Shown: positions 1 to 8,463, numbered from the stretch's first letter. The stretch: 64,000 nt of DNA from JAFKFH01 sp017307375 (GCA_965229335.1 OZ245874.1:2790001-2854000), one strand, 5' to 3'. Numbers and translations: made by a program. The notes: generated from the letters alone by a model not told the origin.

Positions 1-587
1 CCTACGCCAAGGTCAAGGAACTCGACGCGGCCAAGGGGCTGGTCTGGCTCAACCCGTCCAAGGCCAACAACACCTACGCGCTGGCCATGCGCAAGGCCGA
101 TGCGCAGTCGAAGGGCATCGCCTCGCTGTCCGACCTGTCGGCCAAGGTCAAGGGCGGCGCGGCGATGAAGTTCGGCTGCAATGCCGAATTCTATGCGCGG
201 CCCGACGGGCTGAAGCCGCTCGAGGAAGCCTATGGTTTCTCGTTCGGTCGTGACAACGTCGTCCGCATGGATACCGGGCTGGTCTACCAGGCGCTGAAGG
301 ATTCGCAGGTCGAGGTCGGCCTCGTATTCGCCACCGACGGCCGCGTCCCGGCCTTCGATTTCCTGGTGCTGAAGGACGACAAGGGGTTCTTCCCGTCCTA
401 CGCGCTGACCCCGGTGGTGCGCAAGGAGACCCTCGACAAGAACCCCAAGCTGGCCGAGATCCTCAACGGCCTGTCGGCGAAGCTCGACGATGCGACGATG
501 GCCCGGCTGAACGCTTCGGTCGATGTCGACAAGAAGACGGTCGAGGATGTCGCCGCCGGCTTCCTGAAGTCGCAGAACCTCGTCTGA
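1..587 (+). CDS. OsmF/YehZ-type (glycine betaine/choline family) ABC substrate-binding protein, 3' part only
   Basis: The open frame runs in from the left edge in frame 3, so the start and signal peptide lie outside the window. The visible ~195 residues are the C-terminal two thirds of a periplasmic osmoprotectant-binding protein. The stretch VWLNPSKANNTYALAM aligns with VWLSPAPANNTWAIAL of the complete homologue at 61559-62482, and both end with a conserved run about a final lobe helix (FLKSQNLV / YLKQKGFVK). The family binds quaternary ammonium compounds in the periplasm and hands them to a membrane permease/ATPase complex. Any partner permease must lie upstream, because the next gene is an unrelated hydrolase. 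A GC-rich hairpin follows the stop. Family assignment is confident; the ligand is unknown. Confidence 0.85.
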   Translation, partial: YAKVKELDAAKGLVWLNPSKANNTYALAMRKADAQSKGIASLSDLSAKVKGGAAMKFGCNAEFYARPDGLKPLEEAYGFSFGRDNVVRMDTGLVYQALKDSQVEVGLVFATDGRVPAFDFLVLKDDKGFFPSYALTPVVRKETLDKNPKLAEILNGLSAKLDDATMARLNASVDVDKKTVEDVAAGFLKSQNLV

Positions 588-594
588 TCTCCGG

Positions 595-618
595 GGTCCC
601 CGCCTGACGGCGGGGGCC
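595..618 (+). terminator. GC hairpin after the binding-protein gene
   Basis: CCCCGCC and GGCGGGG (598-604 and 609-615) form a seven-pair stem around a TGAC loop, eleven bases after the stop codon; GG/CC at 595-596 and 617-618 can extend it past a mismatch. No T-run follows, so it may be only a weak terminator or a 3'-end stabiliser before the nitrilase gene. Confidence 0.4.
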
Positions 619-629
619 CGCTCATCGTC

Positions 630-1457
630 ATGAAAACCGTGATCCGGCTGGGGGTGGCGCAGATCGCCTGCACCGCCGACAAGGACCAGAACCTCGCGCT
701 GCATCGCGCCGCCATCGCCGAGGCGGGCGCACGCGGCGTCGACCTCCTGGTCTTCCCCGAACTTTCCCTTACCGACTACCGTACCGTGCCCGACATGGCC
801 GCAGCCTGCATGGCCACCGATCTGGTGGAACTCGCCGGGGATGTCGCGGTGCTCGCCGGCTTCATCGAAGCGGGGCAGCCGGGATTGTTCCACAATGCCG
901 CGGCGCTGCTGCGCGGCGGTGCGGTCGTGGGCAGCCACCGCAAGCTGAACCTGCCGACCTACGGCGGGCTGGAGGAAGGCAAGCATTTCGCCCCCGGCCG
1001 GCGCCTCGATCTCGTCGAGGCGCTGCCGGGCTGGCCGGCGGCCACGCTGATCTGCGCCGATGCCTGGAACCCGGCCCTGCCTTGGCTCGCTGCGCTCAAA
1101 GGCGCGGCACTGATGCTGCTGCCGATTGCCTCGGCCCGGGGGGCCGTCGGCGACGGCTTCGACAATCCCGGCGGCTGGGAGGTCACGCTGCGCCATATCG
1201 CGATGACCTACGGCATGCCGCTGGCGATGGCCAATCATTGCGGCCGGCGTGGCACGCTCGATTTCTGGGGCGGCTCGCGCATTCTCGATGCCGACGGCCG
1301 CTGCCTTGCCCTGGCCGGCGAGGGGCCCGAAATCATTGCCGCCGATATCGCACTGAAGGACATCGGCGCGGCCCGCCACCGCCTGCCGACTATGCGTGAT
1401 GCCGCGCCGCTGACCGTGCAGGCGCTGCTGGCCGAAACCCTGAGGAACTTGCGATGA
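630..1457 (+). CDS. Carbon-nitrogen hydrolase (nitrilase superfamily)
   Basis: A 275-residue protein of the usual size for the nitrilase superfamily, which hydrolyses nitriles, amides or N-carbamoyl compounds in the cytoplasm through a Glu-Lys-Cys triad. The triad is visible: Glu44 in FPELSLTDY, Lys105 in SHRKLNLP and Cys142 in LICADAWNP. The middle Lys motif and the Asp after the Cys resemble predicted amidohydrolases more than true plant or bacterial nitrilases. The start ATG has only a weak Shine-Dalgarno sequence. The gene overlaps the following MmgE/PrpD gene by four bases (ATGA), so the two are probably translated together and may act on the same substrate. The exact substrate cannot be inferred. 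Confidence 0.85.
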   Translation: MKTVIRLGVAQIACTADKDQNLALHRAAIAEAGARGVDLLVFPELSLTDYRTVPDMAAACMATDLVELAGDVAVLAGFIEAGQPGLFHNAAALLRGGAVVGSHRKLNLPTYGGLEEGKHFAPGRRLDLVEALPGWPAATLICADAWNPALPWLAALKGAALMLLPIASARGAVGDGFDNPGGWEVTLRHIAMTYGMPLAMANHCGRRGTLDFWGGSRILDADGRCLALAGEGPEIIAADIALKDIGAARHRLPTMRDAAPLTVQALLAETLRNLR

Positions 1458-2776
1458 CCGTGTTCGCCTTTGCCCATGAACTGCGCTATGCCGACCTGCC
1501 GCCGCCGGTGGTCGCGCAGGCGTCGCGCTGCATCCTCGATCTCATCGGTGTCGCCGCGGCGGGGGCGGAAACCGCGCTGGCCGGCATCGTGCGCGATTTC
1601 GCGGCGGATCAGATGGCGGCCGGGCGCAGCCCGGCGCGGCTGATCTTCGACGGCCGGCCGGTCAGCGCCTCGGGGGCGGCCTTCGCCGCCGCCTCGCAGA
1701 TCGACGCTTTCGATGCCCATGATGGCCACGCACTGACCAAGGGACATGCCGGTGTCGCGATCCTGCCGGCCGTTCTTGCCGTGATGGACGCCGAAGGCGG
1801 CCGCCAGCGGGGCCGGGACCTGATCACCGCGGTCGTGGCTGGCTATGAGATCGCCACCCGGGCAGGCATCGCGCTGCATCGCACCGCTCTGGATTATCAC
1901 ACCTCCGGCGCCTGGAACGCGATCGCCTGTGCCATCCTGACCGCGCGCCTGCTCGGCCTCGACCTCGCCCGGACGCGCGAGGCGGCGGGCATTGCCGAGT
2001 ATCACGGGCCGCGCAGCCAGATGATGCGCTGCATCGACCATCCGACGATGGTCAAGGACGGCTCGGGCTGGGGGGCCTTGGCCGGCGTCTCGGCCGGGTA
2101 TCTGGCCGCAGCCGGCTTCACCGGCGCGCCCGCCGTGCTGCTGGAGGAGGCAGCGGTCGCGGATCTCTGGGCCGATCTCGGCAGCCGCTGGCGGATCATG
2201 GAGCAGTATTTCAAACCCTATCCGGTCTGCCGCTGGGCCCAGCCGGCCATCGAGGCCGGGCGTGCGCTGCAACTCGGCCATCGCGTGGCGCCTGAAGCGA
2301 TCGCCCGGATCAAGGTGGAAACCTTCGCCGAGGGGGTACGGCTGGCCGGTGCCGCACCGGCGACAACCGAGGCTGCCCAATATGCGATCGCCTTTCCGCT
2401 GGCCGCGATCCTGACCCGCGGCGGGCTGGGCGCCGCCGACATCGGCGGGGCGGCACTGGCCGATCCGGCGATTCTGGATCTCAGCCATCGCATCGATCTC
2501 GTGACCGACCCGGATCTGGCCGCGCGTTTTCCCGCCGAACGTCTGGCGCGCGTCACCCTCAAGTTGCACGACGGTCGTTCGCTGGTCTCAGACGTGACGC
2601 CGGCGCGCGGCGACCCGGCCGCGCCGTTGTCCAACGACGAGGTGGCGGCCAAATTCACCCGTCTGACTTCCGGGCTGGGGCCGGTGCGGCAGCAATCCCT
2701 CCGTGCTGCGATCGATGGCCTGGCCGGTGACGACCAGGTTGCGGGATTGCTGGCGATGGTGGCGGAGCCGGCCTGA
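1454..2776 (+). CDS. MmgE/PrpD family protein
   Basis: 440 residues, close to the family's usual 440-480. The MmgE/PrpD family includes 2-methylcitrate dehydratase and cis-aconitate decarboxylase, but many members in catabolic clusters have unknown dehydratase- or isomerase-like roles. Supporting features are the all-helical N-terminal domain opening FAHELRYADLPPPVVAQASRC, the DAFDAHDGHALTKGHAG segment that carries the family's Asp/His active-site region (residues about 82-99), and the FKPYPVCRWAQPAIEA segment near residue 255. GAGGAA lies six bases before the ATG, and the start overlaps the nitrilase stop. The pairing with a nitrilase-type hydrolase suggests processing of an amide- or nitrile-containing carboxylic acid (inference). 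Confidence 0.85.
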   Translation: MTVFAFAHELRYADLPPPVVAQASRCILDLIGVAAAGAETALAGIVRDFAADQMAAGRSPARLIFDGRPVSASGAAFAAASQIDAFDAHDGHALTKGHAGVAILPAVLAVMDAEGGRQRGRDLITAVVAGYEIATRAGIALHRTALDYHTSGAWNAIACAILTARLLGLDLARTREAAGIAEYHGPRSQMMRCIDHPTMVKDGSGWGALAGVSAGYLAAAGFTGAPAVLLEEAAVADLWADLGSRWRIMEQYFKPYPVCRWAQPAIEAGRALQLGHRVAPEAIARIKVETFAEGVRLAGAAPATTEAAQYAIAFPLAAILTRGGLGAADIGGAALADPAILDLSHRIDLVTDPDLAARFPAERLARVTLKLHDGRSLVSDVTPARGDPAAPLSNDEVAAKFTRLTSGLGPVRQQSLRAAIDGLAGDDQVAGLLAMVAEPA

Positions 2777-2999
2777 CCGGCCGGGACCTTGATCGACTGC
2801 GCCAGCTATCCCATCTGCAAAGGGCGACGAATGGCGCGATCGCCGGACTTGGTCCGGGCGCACGGCAATCCCTGCAAGGTTGATGGAATCGGATCTGACT
2901 CAATCTTGTATCGTTGTGCAGGGATTCACGACTCTGTGACCGCCGTCACGGCGCGGGCCAGCCGAAGGCGGCATCATCGGCAACTGGAGGAGTACTTCC

Positions 3000-3866
3000 A
3001 TGGTTGCTGCATCTGTTTTGCACCGACTGAGACAGCGTGCCGGCCCAGCCAACACCGGGCGGCCGTCGCCAGATCGTTTGGCGCGCCGTATCGCGGCGCT
3101 CTATCGGTCGTGGACGCGCCCCGGCTTTGACCTGCGCGAGGTGATCGATGGATATCTCGCCGAAATCGCCCTGCCTGACACGTCCCCGCTGAAGACCGTG
3201 GCACGCCGGCTGGCTGCCGATCTGAAGCAGTGGGAAGGGCACCCGTATCATTCGTCGCTCCACCACGCCGAGGTGGCCAACAATGCGATGGTCCTGGCCT
3301 GGCTATCGGCGGAACGGGGCAAGGCGCTTGCGCCCGCCGATGTGCTGCTGCTGCTGGTCGCCGCACTCGGTCACGACCGCGACCACGACGGGACCACCAA
3401 CGGCGATACGCCGTTCCGGCTGGAGACCATCGCGGCCAATGCCGTCGACGAGATCTGCCGCGCTGCCGGCGTCGACGCGGACGCGCGCGCCGATCTGCGC
3501 CTGTTGATCCTGTCGACCGACGCGACGGTGCGGCCGAAACTGCACGCCCTGCGCGACAGCATCGATCCCGGCAGCGTCGACCTGCCCCCGGCGCTCGACG
3601 TGCTGCGCCGGTCGCACCGTCTGTTCCGGCTGGCGCGGCTGCTCTCGGATGCCGACCTGATGTCGTCGGCCGCGCTGACCAAGCGCTGGAGCCTCGAGCA
3701 GAGCGCGCGGCTATCGGCCGAATGGCGCAAGCCGATCGATCACGCCTGTCTTTCCTATTTCTTCGACGGCATGGTCGGGCAGGACATGTTGTCGAAAGCC
3801 GGCCGCTTCTTCTCGGGCAACCTGCGCAAGATCCGCGCTGCGGCGCTTGAGCGGGGCGACCGCTGA
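3000..3866 (+). CDS. HD-domain phosphohydrolase resembling class I cyclic-nucleotide phosphodiesterases
   Basis: 288 residues. The metal-binding pattern is that of a class I 3',5'-cyclic-nucleotide phosphodiesterase: YHSSLHHAEV (His84, His88) followed by AALGHDRDHDGTTN (His125, Asp126, His129), compared with YHNxxHAxDV and HDxDHPGxxN of eukaryotic PDEs. A later LLSDADLMSS, near residue 220, would supply the last metal-ligand Asp seen in PDEs as ADLSNP. The protein lacks regulatory domains, signal peptide and membrane segments, so a soluble cytoplasmic hydrolase is expected. GGAGGA sits just upstream of the ATG. It stands alone after a 223-base gap and converges on the CDF gene. The fold is well supported; hydrolysis of cAMP or cGMP is inference, since other HD hydrolases remain possible. 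Confidence 0.75.
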   Translation: MVAASVLHRLRQRAGPANTGRPSPDRLARRIAALYRSWTRPGFDLREVIDGYLAEIALPDTSPLKTVARRLAADLKQWEGHPYHSSLHHAEVANNAMVLAWLSAERGKALAPADVLLLLVAALGHDRDHDGTTNGDTPFRLETIAANAVDEICRAAGVDADARADLRLLILSTDATVRPKLHALRDSIDPGSVDLPPALDVLRRSHRLFRLARLLSDADLMSSAALTKRWSLEQSARLSAEWRKPIDHACLSYFFDGMVGQDMLSKAGRFFSGNLRKIRAAALERGDR

Positions 3867-3884
3867 GGGCGGCGAGGCGGCGGC

Positions 3885-4841
3885 TTACTCGCTGATCGGC
3901 GCTTCGAGGAGACGTCGGCGGCGGCGGTAGGTTTCCGAACGCTGCGGGCGGACGAACACGGCCGAGACCTGCGGGTGAGCCTCGCTGATCCGGCGCTCCA
4001 TCCGCTCGACGGCCAGTTCCATTTCGTCGGCCGACAGGTCGTCGTGGAATTCGACGCTCAGATTGACCACGACCTGATCGGGCGACATATGGACGGTCAG
4101 GGCGCCGTTCACCCGCTCGACACCCTTGTCGGCGGCGGCGAGTTCGAGGATCGAGCGTTCGACCGCCGGATCCGCCGCTTCCCCGATCAGCAGGCCCTTG
4201 GTTTCGCGTGCCAGCAGTATCGCGGTCAGCCCGAGCACGATGCCGATGACGATCGAGGCGGCGCCATCCAGCGCGGGCAGGGCGAAGACCTCCGCGGCCA
4301 CGATACCGGCGAAGGCAATGGCAAGGCCGAGCAGCGCGGCACTGTCCTCGAGAAGGACCGTGAAGGTCGTCGGATCCTTGCTCAGCCGGATTGCCTCGAG
4401 ATAGCCCGCATCGCCTTTGGCCGCCTGGAATTCGCGGAGTGCCGCCCACCATGAGCCACCTTCGAACAGCATTGACAGGCCCAGCACGACATAGGTCACC
4501 GCCGGGTCCGCGATCGCCTGGGGGTGGCGGATATGGATGATGCCTTCGTAGATCGAGATCCCGGCGCCCAGCGCGAAGACCAGCAACGCGACGATGAAGG
4601 TCCAGAAATAGAGTTCGCGGCCGTAGCCCAAAGGGTGGGCCGCGTCGGGCGGCCGCGACGCGCGGTGCAGCCCATAGAGCAGCAGACCCTGATTGCCGGT
4701 ATCGACCAGCGAGTGGATCGCCTCGCTCAGCATCGCCGAGGACCCGGTCCACAGGGCTGCCGCGCCCTTGGCGGCGGCAATCGCGAGGTTGCCGGCCAGC
4801 GCCGCATAGATCACGAATTTCGAGCCGCGTCGTGCCGTCAT
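3885..4841 (-). CDS. Cation diffusion facilitator (CDF) family transporter
   Basis: 318 residues from an ATG at 4841; the open frame extends upstream but the family homology begins at MTARRGSKFVIYAALAGN. CDF proteins exchange divalent metals (Zn, Co, Mn, Fe) for protons across the inner membrane. About six membrane segments precede a soluble C-terminal dimerisation domain (SILELAAADKGVERV onward). The second helix carries the HSLVD (HxxxD) metal-binding pattern. The fifth carries LLEDSAALLGL, typical of the SLC30A9/ZnT9-like subgroup rather than of FieF. It lies 32 bases downstream of the tetR gene on the same strand and may be co-transcribed with it, an unexpected pairing with a catabolic regulator. 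Confidence 0.85.
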   Translation of the reverse strand: MTARRGSKFVIYAALAGNLAIAAAKGAAALWTGSSAMLSEAIHSLVDTGNQGLLLYGLHRASRPPDAAHPLGYGRELYFWTFIVALLVFALGAGISIYEGIIHIRHPQAIADPAVTYVVLGLSMLFEGGSWWAALREFQAAKGDAGYLEAIRLSKDPTTFTVLLEDSAALLGLAIAFAGIVAAEVFALPALDGAASIVIGIVLGLTAILLARETKGLLIGEAADPAVERSILELAAADKGVERVNGALTVHMSPDQVVVNLSVEFHDDLSADEMELAVERMERRISEAHPQVSAVFVRPQRSETYRRRRRLLEAPISE

Positions 4842-4873
4842 GGTCAACGGAACGCGGTTGCAGCCGCTTCGGT

Positions 4874-5527
4874 TCAGCCGGGCTTGATCGCGCCGAGCAC
4901 CATCTCCGTGACAAGATCGATCAGTTTGCGGCGCATGTCCTCGGTGACCTCGGAAACGCCGAAGCCGTAGAGCAGCGTGTGACGCGCATAGAACATGTGG
5001 TCGATCGCGCCGAACAGCGTGAAATAGAAGATCATCGGGTCGACGTCGCGAAATTCGCCCCGCCTGATGCCTTCGGCCAGCAACTGCCGCTCGAACTCGA
5101 CGACCGGGCCGACGAAGAAGTCGGCGACCTGCCGGGCCACCTTGTCGCTCGACTGGTGCAGCAGGTCGTGGATCAGGCGGTTCAGGTAGGGGGTGCGGTA
5201 ATAGGCATTGACCACGCCGGCGATATGCAGCTTCAGCTTGGCGGTCGGCGACAGGTCCGCCCGCAGCAAGGCATTCAGCTGTTCCATGGCCGATTGCGCG
5301 TCGCGTTCCAGCAGCGCGACCAGAAGGCCGGTCTTGTTGCCGAAATGATATTTGACCAGGGCCGAGTTGACGCCCGAGCGCTCGGAGATGTCGCCCAGCG
5401 ATATCTCGGTCGAGCCGCGCTCGATCATCAAGCTCGATGCGGCCGCCAGCAGGCGGGCGGCGGCATCGCTGCGGCTGGTGCGGCGACGGGTCGGCGCAGT
5501 GGCAGAGCTGGTCATCAGGTCCTTCAT
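4874..5527 (-). CDS. TetR/AcrR family transcriptional regulator (first of two paralogues)
   Basis: 217 residues. The N-terminal helix-turn-helix is clear (about residues 24-68: ISLGDISERSGVNSALVKYHFGNKTGLL), followed by an all-helical ligand domain. It is a close paralogue of the regulator at 24470-25123, sharing VNAYYRxPYLNRLI, DPxIFYFTLFGAxDH and the C-terminal VTEMVLGA run, and is the same length. GGGGGA precedes the ATG at 5527; an in-frame ATG four codons later is an alternative start. It is divergent from the Liv binding-protein gene at 5684, with a putative operator at 5601-5621 between them. TetR proteins usually repress; the ligand may be an acyl-CoA intermediate of the neighbouring pathway (inference). 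Confidence 0.88.
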   Translation of the reverse strand: MKDLMTSSATAPTRRRTSRSDAAARLLAAASSLMIERGSTEISLGDISERSGVNSALVKYHFGNKTGLLVALLERDAQSAMEQLNALLRADLSPTAKLKLHIAGVVNAYYRTPYLNRLIHDLLHQSSDKVARQVADFFVGPVVEFERQLLAEGIRRGEFRDVDPMIFYFTLFGAIDHMFYARHTLLYGFGVSEVTEDMRRKLIDLVTEMVLGAIKPG

Positions 5528-5600
5528 TCCCCCGGAAAAGGAGCCATAGCCCGGCCGTCCGGGTCAAGCAACGTTGGTGCGACGCTTCGCTACCTTAGCA

Positions 5601-5621
5601 TTAATTAATTGATTGACTAAA
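5601..5621. promoter_or_regulatory. Putative TetR operator, shared with 24397-24417
   Basis: Read on the minus strand this is TTTAGTCAA, three bases, then ATTAATTAA. The same 9+3+9 arrangement with both nonamers identical occurs at 24397-24417. It is AT-rich in a GC-rich region and an imperfect palindrome: TTAGTCAAT matches the reverse complement of the other arm at 7 of 9 positions. It lies in the divergent gap between tetR and the Liv binding protein, where an operator controlling both would be expected. Confidence 0.7.
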
Positions 5622-5683
5622 TTCACGCCCTGGCGATCATACCGACCACACCGGCAGCGGCCGGATGCATGTGGGAGGAACAG

Positions 5684-6901
5684 GTGAAAAACACCCTGAC
5701 GCGCGGCGTGCTGGCCGCTTCTATTGCCTTTGCCCCGCTGGCCATGCCGGCGCAGGCGCAGGTCTCGGACAATGTCGTCCGCATCGTGGTGATGAACGAC
5801 CAGTCCTCGGCCTATTCCGACACGTCGGGCAAGGGCTCGGTCGTGTCGGCCGAACTGGCGATCGCCGACAATGGCGGCAAGGCTGCCGGCATGCCGGTCG
5901 AGATCATCACGATCGATCACCAGAACAAGGCCGATATCGGCGCCACCCAGGCCAAGAAGGCGATCGACGTCGACAAGGCGGACGCCTTCTTCGACATGGC
6001 GAACTCGTCGGTCTCGCTGGCCGTGCAGCAGCTGACCCGCAATGCCGGCAAGATCGCGGTCCATGTCGGTTCGGCCCATGTCGACCTCTACGGCAAGGAA
6101 TGCTCGCCGACCGGCGCGCTGTGGCTCTATGACAGCTATTCGCTGGCCAAGGGCCTCGCCCGGGCGATCTACGACGACCAGCACAAGCGCTGGTTCCTCG
6201 TCGTCGCCGACTATGCCTTCGGCCATGCGATGCAGACCGACATGACCAACGCGCTGCAGGCCCAGGGCGGCCAGGTCGTCGGCTCGGTGCGCCACCCGCT
6301 GTCGCTGGCCGATTTCTCGTCCTTCCTGCTGCAGTCGACCGGCGCCAACGCCCAGGTGCTGGCGCTGCTCAACGCGGGCTCGGACACCTCGAATGCCCTG
6401 AAGCAGGCCGGCGAATTCGGCCTGGTGTCGAAGGGCGTGTCGATCGCGGCGCCGATCTTCACCATCGTCAACGTCAAGGCGATCGGCGTGGAACTGGCCC
6501 AGGGCACGCAGTTCCTGGGCGGCTACTACTGGGACGCCGACGATGAAAGCCGCGCCTTCTCCAAGCGTTACGCCGAGAAGATGAAGCGCCCGCCGACCCA
6601 TGCCCAGGCGGCGGTCTATTCGGCGGTCAACCACTACCTGAAGGCCGTGACCGCGGCCAACAGCGACGACGGCGTGACCGTCATGAAGAAGATGAAGGAA
6701 ATGCCGGTCAACGACTTCATGACCAAGAACGCCAAGCTGCGCGAGGACGGCCGCCTGATGCGCGACATGTTGCTGCTCGAGGTCAAGAAGCCGGGCGAGG
6801 TCAAGGCGGAGTGGGACCTGCTCAAGGTCAAGGGCGTCGCCAAGGCCGACGAGATCATCCGGCCGCTGTCCGAAGGCGGCTGCCCGCTGGTCAAGTCCTG
6901 A
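5684..6901 (+). CDS. Liv-type (branched-chain amino acid family) ABC substrate-binding protein
   Basis: 405 residues from a GTG at 5684, chosen because GGAGG sits five bases upstream and the product then begins with a clean signal peptide (MKNTLTRGVLAASIAFAPLAMPAQA). An in-frame ATG at 5669 lies before the ribosome site and is unlikely. The mature protein is a two-lobe periplasmic binding protein of the Leu/Ile/Val family (MNDQSSAYSDTSG; ITIDHQNKADIGA; VVADYAFGHAMQTD). In catabolic clusters this subgroup often binds aromatic or other carboxylates rather than amino acids. A paralogue lies at 17623-18813, and one LivGFHM set at 18961-22232 could serve both. It leads an operon of ligase, SDR and crotonase genes. 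The ligand is unknown. Confidence 0.88.
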   Translation: MKNTLTRGVLAASIAFAPLAMPAQAQVSDNVVRIVVMNDQSSAYSDTSGKGSVVSAELAIADNGGKAAGMPVEIITIDHQNKADIGATQAKKAIDVDKADAFFDMANSSVSLAVQQLTRNAGKIAVHVGSAHVDLYGKECSPTGALWLYDSYSLAKGLARAIYDDQHKRWFLVVADYAFGHAMQTDMTNALQAQGGQVVGSVRHPLSLADFSSFLLQSTGANAQVLALLNAGSDTSNALKQAGEFGLVSKGVSIAAPIFTIVNVKAIGVELAQGTQFLGGYYWDADDESRAFSKRYAEKMKRPPTHAQAAVYSAVNHYLKAVTAANSDDGVTVMKKMKEMPVNDFMTKNAKLREDGRLMRDMLLLEVKKPGEVKAEWDLLKVKGVAKADEIIRPLSEGGCPLVKS

Positions 6902-6917
6902 GCCGGAGGCGGCGGCC

Positions 6918-8444
6918 ATGCTTCATCCTTCGTTCCATGCCCGCCGCCAGCCCGACAAGCCGGCCTATATCATGGCCGGCTCCGGCGCCACGCTGACGTA
7001 TGGCGAGCTCGAGGCGCGCTCCAACCAGGGCGCACATCTCTTCCGGTCGCTGGGCCTCAAGCCCGGCGACCATATCGCGCTGCTTCTTGAAAACTCGCTG
7101 CGCTTCCTCGAAATCTGCTGGGCGGCGCAGCGCTCGGGCCTCTATTTCACCGCGATCTCGACCCATCTGACCGCGGCCGAGGTCGCCTATATCGTCGGCG
7201 ATTGCGGTGCGAAGGTCTTCGTCACCTCGGCGGCGAACGCGGCCACCGCCCAGGCCGTCGAACCACTGCTGAAGCCCGATGTCGTCCGCTTGATGGCGGG
7301 CGGGGCCACGGCGGGCTGGCGTTCCTGGGAGGACGCGACCGCCGCCCAGCCCGTGCAGCCGATCGCCGACGAGGTCGTCGGCTACGACATGCTCTATTCG
7401 TCCGGTACCACCGGGCGGCCGAAAGGCGTCAAGCCGGCATTCGGCAACGAGAAGCTCGGCTGGGTCAACCCGCTGATGCGCGTCCTGTGCCAAGACATGT
7501 GCGGCCTCGACGAGAACAGCATCTATCTGTCGCCGGCGCCGCTCTATCACGCCGCGCCGCTGCGCTACAACATGATGACGGTGGTGTTCGGCGGCACCTC
7601 GGTGATCATGGAGAAGTTCGATCCGGAAACCTACCTCGCCCTGGTCGAGCGCTACCGCGCCACCCATACCCAGCTGGTGCCGACGATGTTCGTGCGCATG
7701 CTGAAACTGCCCGACGAGGCGCGGCTGCGTCACGACGTGTCCAGCCTGCGTGCCGCCGTCCATGCCGCCGCCCCCTGTCCGGTCGACGTCAAGGAGCAGA
7801 TGATCGCCTGGTGGGGGCCGATCTTCATCGAGTATTACGCCGGCACCGAGGCGAACGGCGTGACCATCGCGACGACCGCCGAATGGGAAAGCCATCGCGG
7901 CAGCGTCGGCCGGGCGGTGGTGGGCACCATCCATATCCTCGACGACGAGGGCAACGATCTCCCACCCGGCGAGATCGGTTCGGTCTATTTCGCCGACGGC
8001 CCGAAGTTCTCCTATCACAACGACCCGGACAAGACGCGCGAGGCCTACAACGATCGCGGCTGGTCGACGCTGGGCGATGTCGGCCGGCTGGACGCGGACG
8101 GCTATCTCTACCTCTCCGACCGCAAGTCCTACATGATCATCTCGGGCGGGGTGAACATCTACCCGCAGGAGGCCGAGAACGTCCTGATCAACCATCCGGC
8201 CGTGGCCGATGTCGCGGTCTTCGGGATTCCCGACAAGGAAATGGGCGAGCAGGTCAAGGCCGTGGTGCAGTTGCAGGACCATGCCAAGGCCAGCCCGGCG
8301 CTCGAAGCCGAGCTGATCGCCTATTGCCGCCAGTCGCTGTCCGGCGTCAAATGCCCGCGCAGCATCGATTTCCAGGAGACGCTGCCGCGGACGCCGACCG
8401 GCAAGCTGCTGAAGCGGATCCTGCGCGACCGGTACTGGGCCTGA
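6918..8444 (+). CDS. AMP-forming acyl-CoA synthetase (FadD-like)
   Basis: 508 residues, a complete ANL-superfamily adenylate-forming ligase that activates a carboxylic acid to its CoA thioester via an acyl-AMP. The phosphate-binding loop YSSGTTGRPKGV lies near residues 159-170, the EYYAGTEANG motif near 309, and the hinge/C-terminal core STLGDVGRLDADGYLYLSDR near 377-396. The catalytic Lys is in PRTPTGKLLK near residue 495. GGAGG lies seven bases before the ATG. It sits 16 bases after the Liv binding protein, so uptake and activation are probably co-expressed. The substrate is probably a medium-sized or cyclic carboxylic acid, but sequence alone does not say which. Confidence 0.9.
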   Translation: MLHPSFHARRQPDKPAYIMAGSGATLTYGELEARSNQGAHLFRSLGLKPGDHIALLLENSLRFLEICWAAQRSGLYFTAISTHLTAAEVAYIVGDCGAKVFVTSAANAATAQAVEPLLKPDVVRLMAGGATAGWRSWEDATAAQPVQPIADEVVGYDMLYSSGTTGRPKGVKPAFGNEKLGWVNPLMRVLCQDMCGLDENSIYLSPAPLYHAAPLRYNMMTVVFGGTSVIMEKFDPETYLALVERYRATHTQLVPTMFVRMLKLPDEARLRHDVSSLRAAVHAAAPCPVDVKEQMIAWWGPIFIEYYAGTEANGVTIATTAEWESHRGSVGRAVVGTIHILDDEGNDLPPGEIGSVYFADGPKFSYHNDPDKTREAYNDRGWSTLGDVGRLDADGYLYLSDRKSYMIISGGVNIYPQEAENVLINHPAVADVAVFGIPDKEMGEQVKAVVQLQDHAKASPALEAELIAYCRQSLSGVKCPRSIDFQETLPRTPTGKLLKRILRDRYWA

Positions 8445-8463
8445 GCGCCCCGGGGAGGAAAAA

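Noticed and set aside
2974..4914. 646-codon minus-strand open frame across the PDE-like and CDF genes
   Set aside because: It covers two genes with clear motifs in other frames and has a repetitive Arg/Gly/Ala-rich product.
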